Part shown: piece by piece, positions 19,083-26,953 of the stretch
Layout of the letters: each line of letters opens with the position of its first letter
Position numbering within the stretch: position 1 is the first letter of the stretch
Source of the DNA: JALZCH01 sp036387135
GTDB taxonomy: Bacteria; Acidobacteriota; Blastocatellia; Pyrinomonadales; Pyrinomonadaceae
Assembly (NCBI GenBank): GCA_036387135.1
Contig: DASVUH010000052.1
Coordinates: 9,253-73,252 of the forward strand
Length of the DNA stretch: 64,000 bases
Reading direction: 5' to 3'
Made by a program: the position numbers and the translations under genes
Notes under the pieces: model-generated
The model's database searches: none
What the model was told of the DNA's origin: nothing
The model's input: the letters and a program-made list of their open reading frames with translations, nothing else

Positions 19083-20492
19083 ATGGCTAAAAAAGGTTCG
19101 ATATTAGTTGTTGATGACGAAGAAATTATGCGCGATGTGCTTGAAGTCTTATTGTCGTCGACAGGTTATAAAGTTGATTTGGCGAAAACCGGTGAAGAAG
19201 GGTTAGAGATGTATTCGCGCCGCTCGTATGACGTTGTGCTGCTGGACGTTTCGATGCCGGGAATCGGCGGGCTTTCAACGCTTGAAGAACTTCTGAAAAT
19301 TGATTCGGACGCCGTTGTTTTAATGATTACGGCTTACGCGACTTTCGATACGGCGGTCTCGGCTTGGGAAAAAGGTGCGACCGGAATTGTTCGCAAACCG
19401 TTTCAAAACGAGCAAATTATCAATCTCGTCGCCAACGGCGTCAAAAAACGCCGCAAAGAAGAAGAGCGACAAACTCTGCGGCAGGCGATGACGCGCGAGG
19501 TCAAACGCAACGCCATCATCGGACGCTCGACCGCGATGGAAAACGTTTTCCGGCTGGTTGACCGCGTTGCTCCCGCTCGCTCGACGGTTTTAATCACGGG
19601 CGAATCCGGGACCGGAAAAGAATTAATCGCCAAAGCGATACACGAAAACAGCCCGCGCGCCGAACAGCCTTTTGTCGTCGTCAACTGCTCGAACATTCCG
19701 TCTGAACTGCTCGAAAGCGAATTGTTCGGTCATACGAAAGGCGCTTTTACAGGCGCGGTCGCGTCGAAAAAAGGCTTGTTTGAAGTCGCCGATACCGGTT
19801 CGATTTTCCTCGACGAAATCGGCGACGTTCCGCCGGAAATGCAGGTTCGCCTGCTGCGCGTCATTCAAGAGCGCGAGTTCACGCCAATCGGCGACACCAC
19901 ACCGCACCGGGTTGATGTGAGAATCGTCGCCGCCACCAACGCCGATTTAAAAGAACTAGTTCGGCAGGGAACATTCCGCGAAGATTTGTATTACCGTCTG
20001 TCGGTCGTTCCGCTTGAATTGCCGCCGCTCAGAGAGCGCCGCGAAGACATTTTACCGCTCGCGCAGCATTTCATCCGCAAATACAACGAGGAAAACGGGC
20101 GGCAAATCTCGGAACAAATCAACCCGGAAGTTTTATCGCTTTTGGAGAATTATTTTTATCCGGGAAATGTGCGCGAGCTTGAAAACATTATCGAGCGCGC
20201 GGTCGTTATTGCGCCGGAAGATGAAATTACCGAAGAATGCTTGCGCGCCGAAGTACGAAATCCTGAATTGGCGCGCGCCGCCGTGCGCGATTCAGCAGGC
20301 GCTTCGGGCGAAGTTGAGCTGGCTCGCGGCGTTAATTTTTACGATGAAGTGCGTCGTTTTGAAATTGATTTGATTCGCCGGGCGCTCGACCAGACCGCCG
20401 GTCATCAATCGCGCGCCGCCCGCCTGTTAGGCTTAAATGCGACGACGCTTAACTCGAAAATCAAAAGCTACAACATTCCGCCGCGTTCGTAA
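19083..20492 (+). CDS. NtrC-family sigma-54-dependent response regulator
   Basis: A 469-residue transcription activator with three domains. The receiver (1-120) has acidic residues D11/D12, phospho-acceptor D55, T83 and K105. The AAA+ sigma-54 interaction domain (about 145-385) has Walker A GESGTGKE at 173-180, the sigma-54-contacting GAFTGA loop at 220-225 and Walker B FLDE at 242-245. A Fis-type helix-turn-helix (about 425-465) ends the protein. All residues needed for phosphorylation, ATP hydrolysis and sigma-54 activation are present. No histidine kinase gene is adjacent, so it is an orphan regulator here. Its targets are unknown. ATG 19083 has no strong ribosome-binding site. Confidence 0.92.
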   Translation: MAKKGSILVVDDEEIMRDVLEVLLSSTGYKVDLAKTGEEGLEMYSRRSYDVVLLDVSMPGIGGLSTLEELLKIDSDAVVLMITAYATFDTAVSAWEKGATGIVRKPFQNEQIINLVANGVKKRRKEEERQTLRQAMTREVKRNAIIGRSTAMENVFRLVDRVAPARSTVLITGESGTGKELIAKAIHENSPRAEQPFVVVNCSNIPSELLESELFGHTKGAFTGAVASKKGLFEVADTGSIFLDEIGDVPPEMQVRLLRVIQEREFTPIGDTTPHRVDVRIVAATNADLKELVRQGTFREDLYYRLSVVPLELPPLRERREDILPLAQHFIRKYNEENGRQISEQINPEVLSLLENYFYPGNVRELENIIERAVVIAPEDEITEECLRAEVRNPELARAAVRDSAGASGEVELARGVNFYDEVRRFEIDLIRRALDQTAGHQSRAARLLGLNATTLNSKIKSYNIPPRS

Positions 20493-20500
20493 CCGATAAC

Positions 20501-20548
20501 AAAAAAGCGTCGGAGATTTACAATTTTGTAAATCTCCGACGCTTTTTT
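20501..20548. terminator. Bidirectional terminator (23-bp stem)
   Basis: A perfect 23-bp inverted repeat with a two-base centre, beginning with six A and ending with six T, so it works in both directions. It sits between the convergent response regulator and msrA genes. Confidence 0.92.
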
Positions 20549-20559
20549 GCGTCTAAGCT

Positions 20560-21108
20560 TTATTTTTTCAGCCGGTCTGCAAATTTATCTCTAAACTTTC
20601 GCACCTTCGGCGCAACGACTGCCGCGCAATACGGTTGCGTCGGGTTGTTGGCGAAATATTCCTGATGGTAGTCTTCCGCCGGATAAAAATCGGCAAATGC
20701 GACTACTTCCGTCACGATTGGATTGTCATAAAGCCTTTCAGAAGTTATTTCTTCAATGACTTCGTGAGCGATTTGTTTCTGTTCGGGCGAATGATAAAAA
20801 ATCGCCGAACGATATTGCGTTCCGACATCGGCGCCCTGACGGTTTAAAGTCGTCGGGTCGTGAACCGTAAAAAAGACGCGCAAAATGTCGCGGAAAGAGA
20901 TTTCCTGCGGATTAAATTTGATTTGGATGACTTCGGCGTGTCCGGTCGAACCTGAGCAGACATCGCGGTAAGTCGGATTTTTGATTTCGCCGCCGGAATA
21001 GCCGGAAACGACATCTTCGACGCCTTTTAAATCGTCAAATACGGCTTCGACGCACCAGAAACAGCCCGCGCCGAGCGTCGCGATTTCTAAACTTTGATTG
21101 TTTTCCAT
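20560..21108 (-). CDS. msrA: Peptide-methionine (S)-S-oxide reductase MsrA
   Basis: A 182-residue cytosolic repair enzyme that reduces methionine-S-sulfoxide in proteins, using thioredoxin. The catalytic motif GCFWC places the nucleophile at C16; downstream GYSGG, Y-R-D-V-C-S-G-x-T-G-H-A-E and the AEDYHQEYF block are all as in the family. A C175-type resolving-cysteine region (PYCAAV) is present near residue 160. Length is typical for the single-domain form; no MsrB fusion is seen. ATG 21108 has AAGGGGA upstream. It is the last gene of the leftward run and ends at a strong bidirectional terminator. Confidence 0.95.
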   Translation of the reverse strand: MENNQSLEIATLGAGCFWCVEAVFDDLKGVEDVVSGYSGGEIKNPTYRDVCSGSTGHAEVIQIKFNPQEISFRDILRVFFTVHDPTTLNRQGADVGTQYRSAIFYHSPEQKQIAHEVIEEITSERLYDNPIVTEVVAFADFYPAEDYHQEYFANNPTQPYCAAVVAPKVRKFRDKFADRLKK

Positions 21109-21183
21109 AAAAGAATCCCCTTGAAAATACGATTGAAATCACAGATTAACGCGCCCAGGATTAAATCTCAAATCTGAGAATTT

Positions 21184-21906
21184 TTATTCCAGCTCGTCAA
21201 AACTGTTAATTGTTAGATGCACGGTCGGTTGGCTAATCGGCGGATTATTCGGGCGCACGCAAAGTCTGGTCTGCATCCCGGCTTCAAACGCGGCGTCAAG
21301 CTCGGCGACGACATCGGAAACAAACAAGATTTCCACAGGTGGAAAACTCAAATTCGCGGCGATTTTTCGATAGCTTTCCGTCTCTTTTTTCGCGCCAGCC
21401 GTTGTATCGAAATAAGCTGAAATGTAAGAACTTAAATCTCCGGCGACACTAAAACCGAAAATCAGCCGCTGCGCCAGACGACTGCCCGAAGAAAAAATCG
21501 CAATCGTTTTACCGTTTTCCTTCCATCGCTTGAACGCCGGCAAAACATCGTCGAAAACTTCGCCGCGCAGCTCGCCCGATTCGTAACCGGCGCGCCAGAT
21601 TTGTCCCTGAATTGATTTTAAAGCGGTTGATTTGCGGTCTTTGTCAATGAGAAAAATCAAATATTCCGCGACCGACTCGGCGCTTGTTTCATCGAACGGC
21701 GCAAGGTCTTCGCCTTTTTCCGAATCGAATTTATGTTCGGCGTGAAGCGACGAGATTTCATCTTGAAGCCTGCCGAAATTGTCCCGGACAAAATCCGGCA
21801 TTCGTTCTCCGGCAAACGGGAAAAGCGATTTGTGAACAAAATCAATCGGCGTGGTCGTACCTTCGATGTCTAGTAAAATGGCGCGAGCCTTTTGCTGTTC
21901 CGGCAT
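21184..21906 (-). CDS. mtnC: Acireductone synthase (enolase-phosphatase) MtnC
   Basis: A 240-residue HAD-superfamily enzyme of methionine salvage. It converts 2,3-diketo-5-methylthiopentyl-1-phosphate to acireductone by enolisation and dephosphorylation. The HAD motif I is LLDIEGTTTPIDFV near residue 11; motif II is IFSSGS (about 138-143) and motif III/IV is LFVSDVVAELDAA with K/E context (about 195). Length fits the bifunctional MtnC. It is in the same strand run as mtnD and mtnB but is separated from mtnD by ~420 bases, so it may have its own promoter. ATG 21906. Confidence 0.93.
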   Translation of the reverse strand: MPEQQKARAILLDIEGTTTPIDFVHKSLFPFAGERMPDFVRDNFGRLQDEISSLHAEHKFDSEKGEDLAPFDETSAESVAEYLIFLIDKDRKSTALKSIQGQIWRAGYESGELRGEVFDDVLPAFKRWKENGKTIAIFSSGSRLAQRLIFGFSVAGDLSSYISAYFDTTAGAKKETESYRKIAANLSFPPVEILFVSDVVAELDAAFEAGMQTRLCVRPNNPPISQPTVHLTINSFDELE

Positions 21907-22325
21907 ACAGTAAAAAGGCTACGCCATTTTCCGCCTTCGGGCAATTATCGCCAAATTATGGTAGTGTCCTAATCTTGTGGTGTTGTAAACTTATAACTCT
22001 CAAAATCGTTTGTTTACTTTACTTTTTTCTGCTCTGCAAATGGAAGAAATCACAATAGACACTTCAATTAAATTTATGACGTTATCGGGCAGCGAAAAAT
22101 GTTAAAAAAGTCGAATTTTAATAAGCACAATTAGACACTTCAATTAAAATGTCCAATAAACTTAAATCGAAAGTTTTAGGTTTCCTGCTTGACATTCATT
22201 GTCCCGCTCCTGTCTTTAAGAGCCTTCAACTTGCGAAACTGTTCGGATGAAAAGCGAAATTTTTAATAAAAAAGGCACAACCGAAATTGCGCCGAAAAAA
22301 AATGAAATTCAAAACAATTGAGCGA
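21907..22325. other. 419-base intergenic region with repeat-bounded segment
   Basis: Lies between mtnD and mtnC and is more AT-rich than the flanking genes. It contains a possible miniature element described separately and a 34-codon ATG frame (22149-22253) with no recognisable content. No riboswitch consensus for S-adenosylmethionine was recognised on either strand. Confidence 0.4.
21963..22139. mobile_element. Possible MITE-like or IS-remnant element
   Basis: The left end AGTGTCCTAATCTTGTG (21963-21979) is an imperfect inverted match of CACAATTAGACACT (22126-22139). A further direct copy of the right-end motif (CACAATAGACACTTCAATTA) starts at 22051. The span is ~177 bases, AT-rich and without transposase. 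Target-site duplication was not identified, so this is tentative. Confidence 0.3.
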
Positions 22326-22844
22326 TTAATATTTCTGTTCAACCCCGCTTCCGGTGTAGTGCGGCGTCCAGCCCGAAGTGTCTTGAAAAAGCCGAATCGC
22401 GCGCACCGTCCGATCTTCGCACAAATCGAACCAGTGTTTTGTCCCGCGCGGAACGCGAATCAAATCTCCGGCTTCCATCGTGATTGCCGTTACGTCGCCG
22501 TTTTTCGGAGCGATATGAAAACGCCCGTGACCTTTGACGATAAAGCGCACTTCGTCTTCGTCGTGCCAATGTTCGGGGCGAAATTTCTGGAGCATTCCGT
22601 CAAGATTCGGCGTTTCCGGTTTTATATCAATTACATCCGCCGTCGCATAACCGCCCGCCGCTTTTAATTTTTCAATTTCAGAGGAATAAGCCGCCAGAAT
22701 TTCTTCTGGCGCGGCGTCGGGCGAAACGCGCGCGCCGTCGGCGTCCCAGCGTTCATAATCTATTCCGATTTTTGCCAGATAATTTTTGATTTCTTCCGCT
22801 TCGCGTAAAACTAAGTTTTTATCGGGTACTGTAACGACTGCCAT
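22326..22844 (-). CDS. mtnD: Acireductone dioxygenase (cupin) MtnD
   Basis: A 172-residue cupin of methionine salvage that oxidises acireductone to the 2-keto acid precursor of methionine (Fe form) or an off-pathway product (Ni form). The metal-binding motif H-W-H-x3-E is seen in RPEHWHDEDEVRF (about residues 92-104), and the second cupin motif with its histidine ligand is in PRGTKHWFDL (about 133-142). Length is typical. It is 7 bases from a Uma2-family gene that separates it from mtnB. ATG 22844. The downstream boundary is the 419-base gap before mtnC. Confidence 0.92.
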   Translation of the reverse strand: MAVVTVPDKNLVLREAEEIKNYLAKIGIDYERWDADGARVSPDAAPEEILAAYSSEIEKLKAAGGYATADVIDIKPETPNLDGMLQKFRPEHWHDEDEVRFIVKGHGRFHIAPKNGDVTAITMEAGDLIRVPRGTKHWFDLCEDRTVRAIRLFQDTSGWTPHYTGSGVEQKY

Positions 22845-22851
22845 AAAATTT

Positions 22852-23499
22852 TCACCAAATTTCTTTCAAATCCAATTCAAAATTTTTAAGCAGCGGTTCG
22901 CCCGAAATCTTTTCGGGGTTATCGAGCGTTTCCACCGCTTCGCCGGGACGATAAACATAAATTTTCTTCGAGATTGCATCAATCAGCCAGCCAAGCCCGG
23001 CGCCGTTTTCGATGTACTCCTGCATTTTATCCTGTAAATCTTTGAGCAAATCGGTTTTCGAACGCAACTCAACAACAAAATCCGGGCAAATCGGCGCAAA
23101 TTTATTTTTCTGCGCGTCCGTCAGCCCGTTCCAGCGTTCACGCCGAATCCACGAAACATCGGGCGAGCGTTTTGCGCCGTTCGGCAAAGTAAATCCGGTC
23201 GAAGAGTCAAAACCTTCACCCGTACCGTCATGTCTGGACCAAATTGCAACTTGTGCGGTTAGATTAAAGTTTTTTCGCCCGGTTTCACTCGTCGTCGGCG
23301 GCATAATGATTACGTCTCCTTCTTTGGTCATCTCGATTCGCAATTCATCGTTTTGCCGACAGAAGGCAAAAAAATCGTCGTCGCTGATTTTCGGACGAAC
23401 CAGCCGCGTAACATCAACCGCAACGTCGCCGACCGTTAAATGTTTCGGACGCGATTTTGAGTTCGGTGTCTTGATTTTTGCCGCCGTTGTTTCGCTCAT
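22852..23499 (-). CDS. Uma2-family (DUF820) restriction-endonuclease-like protein, copy 1
   Basis: A 215-residue protein of the Uma2/DUF820 family, PD-(D/E)xK-fold putative nucleases found in many copies in cyanobacteria, Chloroflexi and Blastocatellia-type Acidobacteria. The core is visible as SPDVSWI (about 104-110), PDFVVELRS with conserved acidic residue (about 133-141) and a downstream lysine-rich helix K-x-Q-E-Y-I-E-N-G, then GLGWLID. It lies inside the mtnB-mtnD gene pair with 6- and 7-base gaps, so it is co-transcribed with methionine-salvage genes. The biological role of Uma2 proteins is not established. ATG 23499. Confidence 0.85.
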   Translation of the reverse strand: MSETTAAKIKTPNSKSRPKHLTVGDVAVDVTRLVRPKISDDDFFAFCRQNDELRIEMTKEGDVIIMPPTTSETGRKNFNLTAQVAIWSRHDGTGEGFDSSTGFTLPNGAKRSPDVSWIRRERWNGLTDAQKNKFAPICPDFVVELRSKTDLLKDLQDKMQEYIENGAGLGWLIDAISKKIYVYRPGEAVETLDNPEKISGEPLLKNFELDLKEIW

Positions 23500-23505
23500 A
23501 AACTT

Positions 23506-24132
23506 TTACCTCAAACTCATTTTACGCCCTAAAACTTCAAATAAAAACTCGTAAATCTCAATATGCCGTTTTGCTTCGGCAACCGTTTCAGCCCAGGTGT
23601 AAAGCCCGTGGCAGCGCAGATAAACTCCGTGCGCCGCCGGATTCTCGATTAACGTTTGTTTAATTGTCCGGCTCAATTCGTCGTAATCCTGCGAATTTTC
23701 CACAATCGGCAGCAATTCTCGATGCTCGTGAGTTTTCACGCCGCTTAAACCTTTTAGCATTTCATAACCTTCGATTTCTATCCCGCCGCGCTCGAAATAA
23801 ACGTCGGATAAAATCGTTCCCCAGACCGAATGCGTGTGCAGAATCGCGTTTGCTTCGGGCTTTAAATCGTAAATCGTTAAATGAATTTCGGTTTCCGCCG
23901 AAGGTTTTCCAATCCCGTCTAATACCGTCGCCGTTTCGTCAATTTCCAAAAAATGCGTTTCGGCGTCGAGCGCGCCTTTGTCGTTGCCGCTCGTTGTGAT
24001 GCAAGCTCGCAACGGCGCGCGCTGAACAAGTGCGCTGAAATTTCCGCTCGTTCCTAAAACCCAACCGCGCCGGTAAAACTCTTTGCCACATTCAGCCAGT
24101 GATTCAGCTAGATTATAAAATTCCTCATTCAT
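23506..24132 (-). CDS. mtnB: Methylthioribulose-1-phosphate dehydratase MtnB
   Basis: A 208-residue class II aldolase-fold zinc enzyme of methionine salvage that dehydrates 5-methylthioribulose-1-phosphate. Zinc ligands are H99 and H101 in ILHTHS and H175 in RCHGLYTW. GTSGNFS near residue 28 is the phosphate-binding loop. ATG 24132 is the start; it overlaps the stop of the upstream Uma2 gene as TGATG (one shared base), indicating translational coupling. A TTG one codon earlier is less likely. Genes for MtnA, MtnP/MtnN and MtnK are not in the window, so the pathway is completed elsewhere. Confidence 0.92.
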   Translation of the reverse strand: MNEEFYNLAESLAECGKEFYRRGWVLGTSGNFSALVQRAPLRACITTSGNDKGALDAETHFLEIDETATVLDGIGKPSAETEIHLTIYDLKPEANAILHTHSVWGTILSDVYFERGGIEIEGYEMLKGLSGVKTHEHRELLPIVENSQDYDELSRTIKQTLIENPAAHGVYLRCHGLYTWAETVAEAKRHIEIYEFLFEVLGRKMSLR

Positions 24133-24752
24133 CAATTTGCCTTTTCGGGCGGCAAAAGTTCGGCAACTGCAATTTCAATTTCGGGAAAAGCAACGAGGGC
24201 GAATTTTTCGTCTTGTTTGTAAGTTCGTTTTTGCCGGTAACCATCCGTGCCTGGTTCTCGATAATCTTCTATTTCGCGCGTGTTTAAATTTAAAATCAAA
24301 TACTGAACGATGCCGTTTCGCGCGTAGTTTTTTGCTTTTTCACGGTCTCTTTTGATGGTTGAATCTGCTATTTCCAAAATTAATAAAACGTCAGCCGGTG
24401 TTGGATGACCGAGAGTGTATTTTGAAACCGGCAGATTTACCAAAACCAAATCCGGCTCAGGTTCGGAATAGTCGTCAAGCCTAATTGGGTCTTGAACGCG
24501 AATCACGCTGCGTTTTCTCAAATTTTCGTAAAAATAATCGGTTGCTAAAGTCATCGCCGTCGAATGATTAACGTTTTTCGGACTCATTTCAACCAAAACT
24601 CCTTCCCACAATTCGATTTTGTCGTCCTCGTCGAAAATCCCGTATTCAATCATCTTCTCGTAGTCTTCGACGCGCAGGCGATGAACCGTAAATTTTTCGT
24701 TGTCGGCGGTTTCGATTTTTGGAGTCTCACTTTTTTCGGAAATTAGCTGCAT
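24132..24752 (-). CDS. Uma2-family (DUF820) restriction-endonuclease-like protein, copy 2
   Basis: A 206-residue Uma2/DUF820 protein from ATG 24752 (an upstream TTG at 24779 would add nine residues). The family core is clear: GIFDEDDKIELWEGVLVEMSP-type N-terminal block, EPDLVLVNLP, then LLILEIADST followed by a K-x2-NYARNGI helix carrying the candidate catalytic lysine. It is only distantly similar to copy 1, so this is not a fresh tandem duplication. It overlaps mtnB by one base (TGATG). Its role is unknown; it could be a domesticated nuclease or a remnant of a selfish gene family. Confidence 0.85.
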   Translation of the reverse strand: MQLISEKSETPKIETADNEKFTVHRLRVEDYEKMIEYGIFDEDDKIELWEGVLVEMSPKNVNHSTAMTLATDYFYENLRKRSVIRVQDPIRLDDYSEPEPDLVLVNLPVSKYTLGHPTPADVLLILEIADSTIKRDREKAKNYARNGIVQYLILNLNTREIEDYREPGTDGYRQKRTYKQDEKFALVAFPEIEIAVAELLPPEKAN

Positions 24753-24805
24753 TGTTTTAAGTAATTTCAATTTTAACAATTTCTAAATGTTAGATGAGAA
24801 GAAAA

Positions 24806-25831
24806 TTATCCACCGATAAAGCTCATCGAGCGCGAAGCCGGAGCGAATTTGGTTTCATTGATAAAATGGCGCGGCTCTTTTTTCGCGACGACCGATTCGA
24901 TAAATTCAATGATTTCTGCTCGTGATGCTCCGCCGCGAACAACATCGCGCAGATTGTGTTCCTGCGTCGAAAACAAACAAGTGCGAATTTGTCCGTCGGC
25001 AGTTAAACGAATCCGCGAACACGCCCCGCAAAACATTTCCGTGACGGGCGCGATAATTCCGACTTCTCCCGGCGCGCTGTCGGCAAACTCAAATCTCCAA
25101 GCGGTTTCCGCGCCGCGCGATTTTTGTTTTAAAACGAGCGGAAATGCGGCGTTAATCGCATCTCGGATTTCGCGCCCCGAAACGACTTGCTCGCGCCGCC
25201 ATTCGTGACCGGAATCGAGCGGCATAAATTCGATAAAACGCATCGAAATCGCCGCTTCGCGCGCAAAACGCGCCAGCTCGACAATTTCGTCGTCATTCCA
25301 GCCGCGAACGATTACCGCATTAATTCGAACCGGATTTAAATCCGCTTGTTTCGCCGCCTCAATCGCGCGCAAAACGTCCGGCAATTTATCAACACCCGTA
25401 ATCTCCTTGAATTTTTCGCGGCGCAAACTGTCCAAGCTGATCGTCACGCGGTCAAGCCCAAGCCGCTTCAAATTCGCCGCCCGTTCGGGCAAAGTATGCC
25501 CGTTTGTCGTCAAAGCCAAATCCTTCAGATGCGGAGTGCCGAGTGCGGAGTGCGGAGTGTCCGACTTTGGATTTTTCAGACGGGCAAGTTTTTCGACTAA
25601 AATTTCGACATCTTTTCTGAGCAGCGGCTCGCCGCCGGTGAGACGGATTTTTTCGATTCCAAGCGAGACAAAAATCTCGCAAACGAATACAAGCTCTTCG
25701 TAAGTTAAAATCTTATCTTTGTGCGCCAGCGGCGGCTCGCCGTTCGGCAGACAATAAAAACAACGAAAATTGCAGCGGTCGGTCAAGCTGACGCGCAAAT
25801 CTTTAATTTGTCTTCCGTAAGAATCCTTCAT
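24806..25831 (-). CDS. moaA: GTP 3',8-cyclase MoaA (molybdenum cofactor biosynthesis)
   Basis: A 341-residue radical-SAM enzyme that makes 3',8-cyclo-GTP in the first step of molybdopterin synthesis. The N-terminal SAM cluster cysteines are C20, C24 and C27, followed by LTGGEPLLR. The C-terminal GTP-binding cluster cysteines are C268, C271 and C285. The protein ends in the conserved Gly-Gly tail. All catalytic elements are intact. An oddity is an ~11-residue insertion (about residues 91-101) after LARLKNP, encoded by four 7-base tandem units (25530-25559). It falls in a surface loop before LALTTNGHTL. No other moa genes are nearby. The upstream SH3 gene ends three bases before this start. Confidence 0.95.
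   Translation of the reverse strand: MKDSYGRQIKDLRVSLTDRCNFRCFYCLPNGEPPLAHKDKILTYEELVFVCEIFVSLGIEKIRLTGGEPLLRKDVEILVEKLARLKNPKSDTPHSALGTPHLKDLALTTNGHTLPERAANLKRLGLDRVTISLDSLRREKFKEITGVDKLPDVLRAIEAAKQADLNPVRINAVIVRGWNDDEIVELARFAREAAISMRFIEFMPLDSGHEWRREQVVSGREIRDAINAAFPLVLKQKSRGAETAWRFEFADSAPGEVGIIAPVTEMFCGACSRIRLTADGQIRTCLFSTQEHNLRDVVRGGASRAEIIEFIESVVAKKEPRHFINETKFAPASRSMSFIGG
25530..25559. repeat. Heptanucleotide tandem repeat inside moaA
   Basis: About four copies of a 7-base unit (GCGGAGT, one variant GCCGAGT) in frame within moaA. It is a single arm without an inverted partner. Confidence 0.85.
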
Positions 25832-25834
25832 CTT

Positions 25835-26893
25835 TTATTTGTAGCCTTCGGCGATTTTGTTTAATTGTCGCAGAACGGCGTCCTTTTCAAAAAGCCCGGT
25901 TTTGGAAACTCGCACGCGCAAATCGGTGAGAGTTTGATAAAACTCGGCTTTTTCGGAAACTTCGGTCGGCGCTGTGTAAACTTCTTTTTTCGCCGCGTCC
26001 GCTGCAATCGGCTCAAGCCATTCGCGGACGGCTTTCAAACTTTCGGCAGCGTGCGCGCCGCGCGGAAATTGTTCGAGATAATTGCCGTGCGTAGCTTTGA
26101 GCGAATATAAATAGCAATTCAGATAACCTTCGCACTCGCCCGGCAGCGGATTGTTCGCGCCAGCCCATGCGATTTTTTCGCCCGCAGGCAAAGCTTTATA
26201 TTTTCGCGCCAAATCCCAGAACAAATTCGAGCGCACATACCATTGACCGGACGGATCACTGTAAACGATGTTTGCTTCCTGCTTTTCGATAAAAGCTTTG
26301 TAAGGCTCGCTCGTCTGCTTGTCAAAAGGAATTGCCGACAAAGCGTTTTTAAGAGCCGAAAGTCTAGCAAAATTCAACTCGGCGAGCGTCGCCGGAGTTT
26401 TGATTTCCGGCAAAATTCCGGTCAGAAAATCTACCAGCTCAGCGTTGTCGGAAAAACTTTCACCCGCCGCTTTCTGGCGTTCGGCGGCAATTACGCTGTA
26501 GATCGTTTCGCGTTTTGCGGGATCGTATTGCAGCAAAAATCCGCCGAAAATCCAACCCGCTTTTTTGTTTGCAGCGCTGACGGTTTCGATTCGATGCCAA
26601 TAATCGGTTTTGCCCCCGATTGTATGCTTTTCCGCCGAGCGCTCAAGCGAACGAACCTTCGTCCCGACAGGCAATTCGCCGACTTCTTTCCCGCCCGCAG
26701 ACGGCGTTTCGCGCAGGTTTACATCAAAAGCCGTAGTAATAAAAAGCGGTTTCGCTTGCGGGAAGGTTTCGGCATGCGTTTTGAGAAAAATTGGGGCGGC
26801 GTGCGGAAAACTTCCGGCGAGGCAGAAAATCAAAATTGAAAAACAAATTGTCGAACGCGAAAACAACGATTCCGCAAAAGCAAACAAAAACAT
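25835..26893 (-). CDS. Secreted protein with bacterial SH3 domain
   Basis: A 352-residue exported protein of unknown function. The N terminus has a hydrophobic signal segment (about 14-32, ending PHAAP). A bacterial SH3-like domain follows at about residues 50-125 (VNLRETPSAGG start, ELPVGTKV turn, WHRIET and GWIFGGFL strands), the kind that often binds cell-wall peptides or mediates protein contacts. The remaining ~220 residues are helical with a pair of cysteines in GECEGYLNCYL and match no family I recognise. It is transcribed into moaA with a three-base gap. ATG 26893 was chosen because it precedes the signal segment. Confidence 0.7.
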   Translation of the reverse strand: MFLFAFAESLFSRSTICFSILIFCLAGSFPHAAPIFLKTHAETFPQAKPLFITTAFDVNLRETPSAGGKEVGELPVGTKVRSLERSAEKHTIGGKTDYWHRIETVSAANKKAGWIFGGFLLQYDPAKRETIYSVIAAERQKAAGESFSDNAELVDFLTGILPEIKTPATLAELNFARLSALKNALSAIPFDKQTSEPYKAFIEKQEANIVYSDPSGQWYVRSNLFWDLARKYKALPAGEKIAWAGANNPLPGECEGYLNCYLYSLKATHGNYLEQFPRGAHAAESLKAVREWLEPIAADAAKKEVYTAPTEVSEKAEFYQTLTDLRVRVSKTGLFEKDAVLRQLNKIAEGYK

Positions 26894-26953
26894 ATTTTGA
26901 ATTCGAGTTTTAAAAATAAATTTAGAAAGTCGAGCCGCCCGCGTTTCTTGTCT

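Noticed and set aside
22149..22253. 34-codon ATG frame between mtnD and mtnC
   Set aside because: Too short and without a ribosome-binding site or family signature; lies beside the MITE-like segment.
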